Part shown: one piece after another, positions 37,129-49,100 of the stretch
Position numbering within the stretch: the first letter of the stretch is position 1
Layout: every line of letters begins with the position of its first letter
Program-made: the position numbers and the translations under genes
From: Opisthorchis felineus
Lineage: Eukaryota > Platyhelminthes > Trematoda > Opisthorchiida > Opisthorchiidae
Direction: 5' to 3'
Assembly: GCA_004794785.1 (NCBI GenBank)
Contig: SJOL01010112.1
Span: 654,543-718,542 of the forward strand
Length of the DNA stretch: 64,000 nucleotides
The notes under the pieces: model-generated
The model's input: the letters and a program-made list of their open reading frames with translations, nothing else
Database searches by the model: none
Told to the model about the DNA's origin: nothing

Positions 37129-40100
37129 CTGAAAGAGAACAGCGGAAAAAGGTAGAGGACCCAGTCCGCATACTCACCAAAGCACAACCCTTTCTCGGGG
37201 TCCAATCGGACTGAAACGACCTGAGTGCTTAGTAACTGTTAATATAAATCATGCAGAGAGAACCCTTGTTTACAGGACGCAGTTTGTACGAGCAAACTGG
37301 CGATAAGACTGTCAGGAAATATTATGCTAGGTTGACCATGTGACCGAACTGACCCGAAGACAGCGCAGCCATCGCCGACAGTCACGCAGACGGTGAGGGT
37401 TGATCATTTAAATGGGCCACCGTCTTCCCTTGGTCTAGGTCTTGAACAACGAACCACGAGCGATAGAACAAGCTACGATCATTAATGAAGCCAAAAAATT
37501 AGCACCCCTGACTAGTCGTTACTGATTAGTTCCTCAATGGATTAACGTAAGAGCATTCGAAGCGTGGTAATTGCTCAGAATCGATCACTTAGGTGGCAGT
37601 CAGAATGATTGAGGTGGGCTAAGGTTCTGTTAATGTTTGGCTGTGAAATTCAGAGACCACAACTGCTACACTTTGCCCATCACCCAGATATTGACATTCA
37701 CGCAGTTGCACTGCATGGTGCACCGAAAAGGATCTCATGCCTCCTATGTGCAGAGCTGACAGCTTGCAACCGGATAGTTTAAGTAACACCATTCAGCACA
37801 TATCTACTGAACACTCTCGAATGAACTGCTCGTAAGGTTGTTAAGAGACAGCTTATACTCTTCAGTGGAGTTGCAGGGGTTCGGTTGACGATGACTAGGG
37901 CAGTTTTGAAAACTCGGGGTACCGAAACTCGCTTTCTATACACCTGTTATTATCAGGTGGATGGAGTATTACGAGTCGCACTCACAGGCTTTCTGTTCAC
38001 TCACAAAAGTAAGGCGAGTGCCCCCATTCCCGAGTGGAAACATTGTCAACTTACAGATAAACAGGCACCCAGTAAACTGCTACCAGAGACCGGTAGACTG
38101 CCTTCAAAGTGGCTCAGTCAATCTGCCTGATATATACAAAAAGGCAGTAGGAGAACGTGGCACAGGACGACGATGTTGGGTCAACAACTTCCCACCGGAA
38201 CCCACAGTGTGCAACAGAAAAGTAAACCACAAGAATGATTTGAAACAAGATATTCACGACTAAATCAGCAACAAAGGTTATCATCACATGGTAATAAAGC
38301 ATCGACCAGGACTGGATGCACACATGGAAACGTCAAGAAAGCTCCTCAAAATACATAGCAAAGTACTTTTAGAAACTCCGGAAGAGTAGTATGCAATTTA
38401 AAAAGGAAGTATATAAGTTAGCGAAGAAGAGAACAAAACAACCTAGTTGCAGGCAGGCAGGTAGGCAGGCGAGCGGGCAGGTATGATTCGATCGGGCGCA
38501 GGCAATAAAAACCGGAAGCAGTCGACCAACAAAACGGTCCCAGAAACAGAGAACATTTCGGCTGGCTTAGGTTAACAAGAGTACAACGCACATGCACTGT
38601 TCTCTCCCTGTGTGAGGTGAATGGATAGGATAGAGAGAGTTCATTCAAAGGTTAATGCACCATGCAGTAATGGACTATATATATTGTAGGAAGCAGCTAG
38701 AACACAGAATCCAGCCAAGAGAAGCGGTTGGGTAGAATACATGCCCAATGCAGGTGACAGATGAGAGTCAAAGGGGAACAAGCCAGAATGATGTTATTTG
38801 GCTTGCGTCATCAGCTTTTGGGCTGGATTGGTGACACGGAGTGAGGTGGAGATGAGCGGTATCCGTTGCAGATCTACTTTGAGTGTGGGAGATGCTCCGG
38901 CTCATATATGTTCAACCTCGTTGAGCACATTCTCCATCTCCTTTCGTAAGTTGGCATGATTTAGGCGTTCAGCTTCCAGGGCCTCTGTGAATAAACACAA
39001 AGAAGAGAAAGGACGCATGAAGAACACATGAGACACGTGCTCAAGAGGCTTCCAACTGTGTACATGTTAGAAAGATACGGTGGGTGGAGAAAACACGTGA
39101 TTAACAAAACCCGGCAAGAATCAGAGTACTGGCGTCATAGAACCACACAGCGCTAGCGCCTTCCCGCTGGGGGTTGCTGAGGTCAGTTGCATAAAGTGAT
39201 GGATCGATTGCTATTAGGTAGTCAATAGGTGTATATCGATTGACCTTGCCTAACCTTGAATAAATTCCAGTGGGTGCGGCGGTCATGCGTATAAAAAGAT
39301 CACCAGCTTCTCTTGCCGGCACGTCCTCCTAGCACAGTTAAACGGAACCATATAGGTTGTTTCCATGAATCTTTAAATGAATTAGATTGGTTGTGGGAAC
39401 CAGTGCAACACCAGGTTCTGTTTCCGTTCTCTTTGTAGCACAGTAGGAGAACATGAGAACGAGTTGGAAAGACGGTTAATCCGCTTACATGCACGCAATG
39501 AAAAAAACGATAGTCTACTTTCAAGCTATACGCCACACAGACTGTTTTCGAAAATCTGGAGTGTCCGAACCCGGGTTGGTCTCTGAATGGGAACGGTGAC
39601 TTGAGTCAATCTTTCGGCGCCTTCCTGACATCACTAAAACCGACCCACATTCCCGTAGAAACAGTCACGATAAAGTGACATCAACCTTGATAAGTGATAT
39701 AGTGATCTTCACTTGGTCGAAACGAACGTGCTAAGCTGAAAGTAAGCACGTAAAGTTATAAACTGGGTACAGTCAAGCAACTGACAATTCATGCCATGTT
39801 CTGTAGCACCGACTCCTAACTGACTGACCAACGGCGATTTCCCGTCATTTTAAATGTAGAAACTGATCTGGGTACAAAAACAGGAGGGCTTTGCAACCCG
39901 AAGCTATCCCCTCATCATTCGATTCACCAACCAGACTACCTCTGATCGAGTTTTGGATTCCAGGAGCTCACTTCCGATGCACCGGGCGGGAAGAAATAGG
40001 CTGAGTCTCGGGTAAATTACCAGAGACAATGTCACTGTTGGTCCTTCAAATTCTAGTTCTTACGCTGTTCAGGTATTCCATAATAGTCTTGGTTGTGTAA

Positions 40101-43100
40101 ATACACGAATAGAAATGGACAGATAATCAGGGAAGAGTCATGGACGACACAGCATGCTTCGCCTTCCTGAAGAGTACTGTTGAACAACAAAAAGTGCTCT
40201 TACTGAGCATTGACTAAGTATTGAGCACCGGCTGACAATTCTGGACGGCAACTGCGTATAATAACAGCTTTGTGTCGACAATTTTCCGGTTAAGACTGCC
40301 GATGAGTCGTTATATTTTCTTGACGCAACTAAATAAGATACGACTGGAAGTGAACTAACAAGCACGTCTTGATAGACAGCCACGCTGACCGGGTCCGTGA
40401 ACACACATTTCTGGAACGATTTCTCAAGCAACCGATAAGATGCCACCTAAAATTCGTGCGTTATCGAGAGAGGGCCGCTCCTCTATAAAGTGCCTCCAGA
40501 ACTTGACCATTAACTTCTATTTTAGAGCCAAAACAAGGAAGGTAAATCTTTTCTAATTTGTTCGCAATAAAACCAATAGACTGATATGAGGTCAAGGTTT
40601 CGTGACGATGGGTGAATGGGCTACTTGGTGAAACATTCATAGCACTAAGCGTGTAGCCCTAACCCAATCGACAAGGGGTGTAGATGAATAAATGAGTTCA
40701 CGATCTGCTTGAAAAAGCGAAATAACACTGATGCAAGACGAAAAACTTATACTTCACTCAATGACCAGGAAATAATGAGCCCACCGTGGTCTCTGGCCTC
40801 GCATACAAACGGCATCGAAAAGAAAACGGTCTGTTCCCTTCATGAAGGTGAACTTATGGTTTGTGACGACTATACTACCAAACAATCTAACCTGCATGCT
40901 GCAGCGACGAGGCCTAAGGTTCCAGAAATAACGGTTCGTAACAGAAAGAGTACACCGCGGGGATATTATCAACAGACACTCCTTCACATGTTCTCAAGGT
41001 CGTTCTTGCAGGTAATCTTACGGTAATCGTGAAAAAAATGGATGCCGGAAGTCATGTGTCAACAGGACTAACTCGAAAGAAGGAAGCAGCCTAGAGTATT
41101 GTCGCGCATGGGATTTCCGGACTTCTGTACAGCGAATACGAACAAAACCGAAAAAATCGATAGGCATTTCGTAGATAAAGTTTACCCCGACCGTGTGTCG
41201 GTTACAACTACGCAGTTAGTTGAAAAAGTCATTGGCCTGAACACCAGGTTCGTTGTGCGTAACAGGTATCACACTGGTGAACAAAAGCAGGTCAGAAATG
41301 CGGTCATAAACATCCTGAATACAAAGGTAATTAGCTTTGAATTGAATTCAAGTGAGACAACCAACATGGAGGTGATACCTATTCCTCATGTCCAATAAAT
41401 CGAATGATCCAGAATCGGGCTAAATTATGATTGGATAATGAGCGAATTTCACATTCTTTTGTTCAAACGCCGGTTTTTTTGTGCCGAAGGAGCACCCGCT
41501 CGGTTTTATGTGTACCCCTAGTAATGGATAGTGCAGAGAGGCAGAAGGAAGCAAACGGGTCTATCGGGAGTTTCAGACACAGAAAACCAAGCCATGACTC
41601 ACCTTCAAGTTTGATCAATTCACTTTGCTTGGCCTGCTCCAATTGACTAGCCTCCTTCGAACGGGCTTCCGCCTAGTCCACGTTGGTTCCGAAATTTATA
41701 CGTGAGGAGTTGGTGGAGAGGAGAGCGGGACATGCGCAGGAAATATAAAACAAGATGCTGTCATGCTAGTTAGTGGGAGACACACACTAATACGTGCGGC
41801 ATGCAATCTAGTTCAGACGAAAACCGAAACAACCTAAAATAATTTTCCAGGGAGACAAGATGCCGCCAAAGCAAGAAATGAGTCAGGGGTTTAGAGGACC
41901 GGCGAGGGGTCATCGTTACCTTCGAGGCGATCGGCATCAGCCTGAAGGGTATTCACCAATCGCTCGGATTCCTGAGCACGGTCTTCAGCCTGAGAGCGGG
42001 ATGGAGGAGGACAAAGATTTCATAGTGTGGAGAGCAAAAAATCTCTCGTTCATGCAAGTTGCAACCGGATCCCACCACAAGGTCCACATGCACTGAGGGT
42101 TACGTAGGTTGCGAAAAGGCTATCACAAACCAGAGGATGGGTTGGCAGTCTACGGAACAAAAGTAAAACTTTGAGGTCAACAGGGACAGTCCGGAGCGTC
42201 AACCACCTAATCTAAGGGTCGGGAGCAGGGAGCTGCCAACCCCGGATAGGAAATTCATGCAGTTATTTGTCAATCAGGTGAATCTTGCACCGAATCTTGC
42301 ACTGTCGATGAACGATGATAATCACTGAGGCTTTCAGATAACGACCTGTCACAGGATATCAGAAGCGTGTACCAACTTGGTGACGACACATACAGTTTTT
42401 ACCTTGTTACAGACATTGGAAGACAAACAGAGATACAGCTCCGAGCGCACGCATGACACAGCGTTTGATTAGCCACCTCTTGTGGTCTGGTCACAGACTG
42501 AATGCGACTTGTGGGTGACAAAATACAACCAGGAAAAAGACGGCGGAAGCAAATGTGTTTTTACACACACCGCTCTTCGTGAGTGGCGAACAGTTTAAAT
42601 CTTCTTGAATCCGAGAATAAAGGTGAAAAGGCTCGCGCGGTCAAACTAGTCACACTAGTATACACTCATGTCTATTGTCCTTTTCATATAGTGTCCTTAT
42701 CAGCGGCCTCATCCTAATCATGATGGCCGTCCCCAGCACCAATTGTAAATACTACAGACAAGATGCAACAAGTACACAAAGCGAGTCTTTCCTAGATGGC
42801 TGCACCACCCTTAGGGAAGGGATTCGGCAATAGGCTTCTCTTAACTGGGTTCACAAAACAAAACATACACCAGAAGATCATTCTGATGCTGCGCACAGAA
42901 CCAGGAAAGTCCAAACAAACCCACTTTATCCGCCTGGTCAAGCCATCATAGAGAAGATTGCAAGGATAGATGGAGGGATACAGAAGACGTTTCGACTAAC
43001 CGCCTTCATGATCGGGTTGGCTCCACGGTTATCGAGCAAACTTAAGATAACATAACACAATTGCTTCTCACAGCTAATCAGCAGTTCAGCTTGTATCGTA

Positions 43101-46100
43101 CATGATACAAACACAGGCCACACAGACTATGGAAGATAATCAAACAAGTTATACAAATTAAACATGAAACAAGGACTACCTCGGCCAACTTCTTGGTCAA
43201 CAGGCTTAATCGGGATTCGTGTAATCCTCGTGTCTTTGCGGCCTACGTCGACGGTGATGAGGAGGAGTAAGTGCAGCATGCGAGGGACGGCAAGCGAATG
43301 AGAACGAAGGGTACCGCATGCAAATGATGGGAAAATGGAGAAAAACACAAGGTGACAATCATTTGGACAACAAACAAGTCAATGAATGCAACAACACGTG
43401 CTAAAACATCATCGCACATGGATCACAGCATGCGCAATAGCACAGGTCCATGCTAGGGGCGGCTTACAGCTTTCAAGCGCTCGGTCAAATCACGAATGTT
43501 TTCTTCGTAGGCTTCCTCACGTTGGGCAGCCTACAAGAGAATATTTGTCAGCCTCAGTGTCCACAGAACTTCCCAGAAAACAACTATAAGATATGGTGAG
43601 AAACCAACCATTCCAGGCCGTAGCAGATCTCTTTATGGATGAAAGAAACTATTTAGATAAGGCGTCAGTCATGTGACTCGAGTGCAGCCGAGTCCAAGCG
43701 ACACGTAAGGTCACCTATTGTTCGCAACCTGTAGCTTGAAAGGTATAAGGACAATGCTTACATATCCAAACTTTTAGGAGTCTTGTATGAATGATGCTCA
43801 TTAGGAAAACACAGAGGCCCCTTCCACCGTTAGGAATGACAGGACTCACGACCAAAACGTACAGTATTATACTAATTCGAAACACGGGTATGGTGCCGTT
43901 ACTGGATCCATCACCTGGTCGCATGATCGGTCTGCGTTCGTTTACTGCACCCTCCTTGTATCCTTCACAAGGTGTTTCGATAAAAATTCTTGGGATGACC
44001 GGATGAGGAGTTGTAGTAACCCAAGGGGTGTGAGGCCTAAAGGCCTAAAGAAACTGAATCGAGATATCTCAAGATAACTCAGTGGTTAGGGAATGCACGT
44101 ACTGAACAGCAGGCCCGTTATTCGAACCCAACCTCTGCATCTCGACAGCTCCTGTCTAGGCCTAGGAGAACAGGCCAGACTGTGATTCCTTCAGGTGACA
44201 TGGCAGTTCGGCACTGAAAGGGCTTTACAGCTGAACGACCATTTATTATATTACTCAACCCAAAGGTGGCTCACCACCTCAGCGAAGGGGTGACAGTGTG
44301 TTGACTGAGTTAACCCACTGTTTTACTCCAAATTTTCTAGAGAAGGGGATACATGTGTAGACGCAACACACTACTCATTAGGCTGCTGAAAACTCTGACA
44401 GCCCACGACCGGTTTCGTCGTACCTGGGGCTCAGGTAGGCGCAGTCCCTGAGTTTCCGTCAACCTTATATCCTGCTTGAACCGAAATTGGACAGATTTCG
44501 ACAAATACAATCATTTGCATATCAATTTGGTTTTGATAGGAGACCGAAATCGGCCGTGGGCTGTCCAAGTTTTCAGCAACCTCATGAGTAGTGCATTGCG
44601 TCTATATTTGTATCGCCATATCGTGCCAACTGAAACATGAGGCGGCCTGACGCAGCACATTCAGTTGCTTAAAAACATCATAAAGGAGAGATTCAGCTGG
44701 GTTCCAGGTGAGTCTCCCGCAAAACCAAATTTGTTTGCAAATGAGTGTATTTGTAGAAAGTGATATACTTTACTAAAGATTTGGTCGCATTCATTCAGCT
44801 GAGAATGAAGACAGGCTTATCCACTTTACGAGTGTACACTCTACAATAACCTAAGAAACATTCTTCTGTTTAGTATCAGTTCTCATCTTTTGCGCTTTTG
44901 CGGTGCATGTAACGCGAAAAGATCACCAGCAAGAGGTACTGCTACGAATAATGGAAAGGCGTGAATTCGAACTCAATAAGTCCTGTTCAGTAGTTCATAC
45001 CTCAAGGTATAATTATTCCAATCAACAGATGTTTCTAGGTCGAGAGCCCATAACCACTGTCACTTTCTGAGAAGGCAAAGATAAAAACGAAACCAACAAA
45101 AACGAAACATCTACCTCCTGTTCGGAAATCTCCAGGGACTTGACGTTGTTTCCAACAATGCGAAGCTCTTCTTCCAGTTCTGTGATTTTGCTTGTGAAGT
45201 AGGAAACGAGCAGATCGGACGAAGGAATGGGTGATGGTTGCATCACGTTGGTTTGGAGAAGAGTAACAAGAACGTCAAAAGTCAACCAGGATATCGATTG
45301 CCCGCGCGTGATGAGAAAGAGCTTATGTGGGTGCGCGACCTGGGTAGTCACGTGCGCCGTATTCAAAACTATCTTTTTATGTGTCCAGCAGGCGGCCATG
45401 CAAATCGACAGGATACACTCTTATACTGAGGCAAACTACAGAAGCTACCACGTGCCTGTAACATGATTACCACTGACCGCAGACAGAAAATTATGCAGAT
45501 AAAATATTTACTCTGAATTCAAAAAAACATGTGATGTACTCTGCAGGGCACACAAACCTGGGCTTCTTGGTGCTCCAAAGACTTCAGCCGGGAGGATGCC
45601 TCGTGTATTAAGGATTGCAATTCCCGCATTCGACTTTCATGCGCAGCATTCGGAGGACGGCGGAGGGCATCATCGAAAGATACACATGCGCAGATGGTAA
45701 CAAGATAATGACATGCAAAGAACGGGGTGGAAAAACATGCATAAATCAGTGTGTGCGTGGACCACTTTTTCAAGTTAAAGTCGAATGAGTTTCACACCTT
45801 TCCTGGACAAAACAGCTGATAAGAAATGTCACATGATGTTGGGTTCTCAGTTGCCTTCGGAATCCGTCAATACACACCCTATTGCAATCGGCTGCTTGCT
45901 GAGGATAGTTAACTGTGGGGAATTTAGTGTGCGTGTCGTGAAGTCATCACATGAAACAGAAGGATCTGAGTTGCCCCGCTGCCTGTTGACGAACACACAA
46001 TCACAATTCATGTCAGCAACAACCGCGTACCAGAAATATCCACTCAGGCTACTGAACGAATCGATGACCCACAGTGGAACCTGGATTACCAACATTGTTG

Positions 46101-49100
46101 AAATAAGGCATTTCATAAAGAATTAAGGTGATGTCCAGGAGCAAGCCTTTATTCCAACCCACTGAAATTGTCCACAACATTGTGTCCGGTGACTGAGCTT
46201 TTGTACATGCTGATATCACTCGCTCACACGCGGACAGTCGGAAAACTAGTACGCGGACTAGTACCTCTCTCTCCCCGAACGACGCTCAAGGTCACCAAGT
46301 GAAACACTATACCGCGTTGATGTACTTGAATCACCGAACAAGACCAGTTACTTCTCTGGTAATGCAATTATACATACGGACATGACGGCGTTACACTCAC
46401 GCATAAACCTTCGGAGAAATAGGTAGACTATTCCCCACAAGAGTGATGAAACTGCTGAAAGTGAGCAAGAGTGAACCCAAACCCCGTGTGACAAACAACA
46501 TGGACACGGAGGCCAAAAGCAAGTGCAGACAGAAACATACCGTAACTGACTTGCGGGACAAACTAATTTTGTAAGTCGGTGGCAGAGAACAAGGCACCTC
46601 TCACATGGTACGACTGTCGTGAGGCGCGGAAGGCCGGAGTAAGTTGTTGGGAAGTCCACTCTCGTGCTTCCAAGTGAGTAGCGTGGTAATGCGCCTGACG
46701 CACTAGACACTGGCTTCTTGTTTATTTTGATTGGCTTGAAGTACAGGACGGAAGGGTTCGTTTTTCCAAAAATCCTAAATGAAGCTAAGGATATGGTGAT
46801 CCAACCGTCCGCCTTGATGGCTTTATGAATATGAGCAGACAGAGTAGATATCTGAGGGTACAACTCTTTCTCGCTCTCTCTTTCTGAAACAACGCTGTCT
46901 CTCGGACTCCGAACCAAATAATACATTTCAAACTACAGTTTAATTTTATAACCATCGACAGTAAATTTGTGCATGTTATCATCAATCTTTAAACCATTCG
47001 CTTTCTCTAGATTGCTCAATCCCGGCGACCGACCCACGCTAGATTTTGACGGCAAACAGAACAGTAAGCAATTTTTTGTTAGATCGTTTGGAGGTCTCAA
47101 TGGGGACAATGTTGTCCCTTAAAAACGCGCCATCAGAAACCGCTAGCAACTGGCCGAGTAAAATGGCAATTATGCTGCCCCATCAGCGGTTTTGACTAAC
47201 ATTGGAATATCTCTCCGTCTGCGCACTTTTGGGTTGGATATCTACCAACGACGGCAGTTTGAGGGGACGTTCACGTGATCCTACAAAGTATACCGCCACA
47301 AGGCGAAGAAACATTGTTTAGCTTTCGCCTGAACCTACGCGCAAAATAACTGCAACTCTGAAAGATAACGTCCACCATCAGCTAATCAACAGTGGACGAA
47401 AATCACTCATTCCACCATCAACCACTGATGAAGGAACTACCTTCAAGACCGCCATTCCTACTGAAACGCCTGTTGGTCTACTCGAAGCTGGTGTGCCTCC
47501 GTGGAAGCAGAGCTAGTCGGCCAAAGCACTAGAAGGGAACCGTCACCGCCTACTGGAATCACAACGCTCAGATACCATATAGCGAAGCGCACATAACTAG
47601 TATCCATTTACGGCACGCCGCCGGATCCAGTACCAAGGGTTTGGAATGTGATGTAGTGGACGGACAGTGTATCCCTGCAAGCACAACCTGTCTGTTTGCC
47701 CAAGCAGTAACAGATGACAGTCCTCTTTGAGGGAGAGGCCACAAAAACCAAATATCTTGAAGGCCTGGGAGGTGGGGTGGGGCCAGGATCAAAGGTCAAC
47801 CAAGCAAATGGAACAGTTGTGGTGCATGCAGAAGACTTCTACTCATACAAATGCGTCGCCCGGAAGAATATTCACTACTTGAAACGTCAATCCAAGAAAC
47901 CAATGTAGGGGTAATCGCGGTGTGCATGGAAAAAGCAAAGCACCACAGGCAAACTGGAGTGATGACGACAGTGGTTGTAGTGACTAGAATGCACACATAC
48001 TACGGTACTAGGCAGCAGGCCAGATCACTAAGTCTCTTGAGCGAGGTACCTTTCGGACGTTTCGATTTGAATTTCCACGTGAGAAAGGGATACTTCGACA
48101 ACAGCCATTTTCCTGGTGGCCTGTGGCGGTAGTTGGGTCGTTGTGACGCACGAATACGCCGTGAAGTATTGTGCGTGCGTGAGTGAGTGAGTGAGTTAGT
48201 GAGTAGGCATGAAGGGGAGTGGGAGCGGGCAACAAACCAAGTTGGATAGGAACAGGATCAGCAGCAGCGGCAGCATCAGCGTCAGCAGTAACCCACGAGC
48301 GCGAGACGACCAAACGGTGAGACAAGGCAGCGCGCGACAGTGGGATGTGCACGGAAAGAGACAGACAGACAGCAAAACCCAAGCGGAATTAGAGGGTCGA
48401 AGAGCTGGATGGGAGTTATGAACAGTGAAGTTGACTCACTATTCATCCTCCCAAAACGGGTGTATAAAAAAAAACATGCAGCGGCGGGTAGCGGGAGTAA
48501 TGAACAAGACAACACACGTTTACTTATTTAGCCTCAAAACCTAATACTGTATCGACAGCTGACAAGCGGCGGCTATGACTCTTCCGCAAAAACATAGTTA
48601 CACAACAAAGGCAGTTGCCATAGCATGCCGAAGAGGCATGTGTATGTGTGTGTGTTGCAACAGAAGCGACAAACAGTGAGCAAGTGAGCGACAGCGACAG
48701 ATAAAGGTAGGTACCTTTCCGCAGCCTCCAAGCGAGATTCGGCCCGTTCGAGTTCCACTTCAGTGATGGTCAGCTTACGAGCAGCCTAGAGACACGTAGG
48801 TGACGCGAGAGATGGTGGATAGGATACGCAACGTTGCCATACCGAGGGGATGAGCACGACAGTAGGCAAAAATGGAGGAAAAAGAGTAGATTACTTCGAC
48901 AAACCACTGGGGGACAAGCACCGATGGGCCTATGGTGGTAGGAACAACTATATACGAGATAAGATGCAATATGCATTAATGTCATTCAGCAAAGAAACAT
49001 ACAGTTGGTTAAGAAACATAACGAAGTGTGCCAATTTGAGCCGCGAGGAACGCTGAAATGTACTACTGCCGGAGGTTGTTCGGATGATACTCCTAAATCG

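Larger units (their letters stand above)
43531..45114 (-). other. Tropomyosin intron between exon 6 (canonical) and exon 7 (canonical)
   Basis: A 1.6-kb intron holding a SINE (44,064-44,241) and a compound MITE (44,347-44,752), both in the antisense direction relative to the gene by SINE head orientation. No third exon copy seen. Confidence 0.6.
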
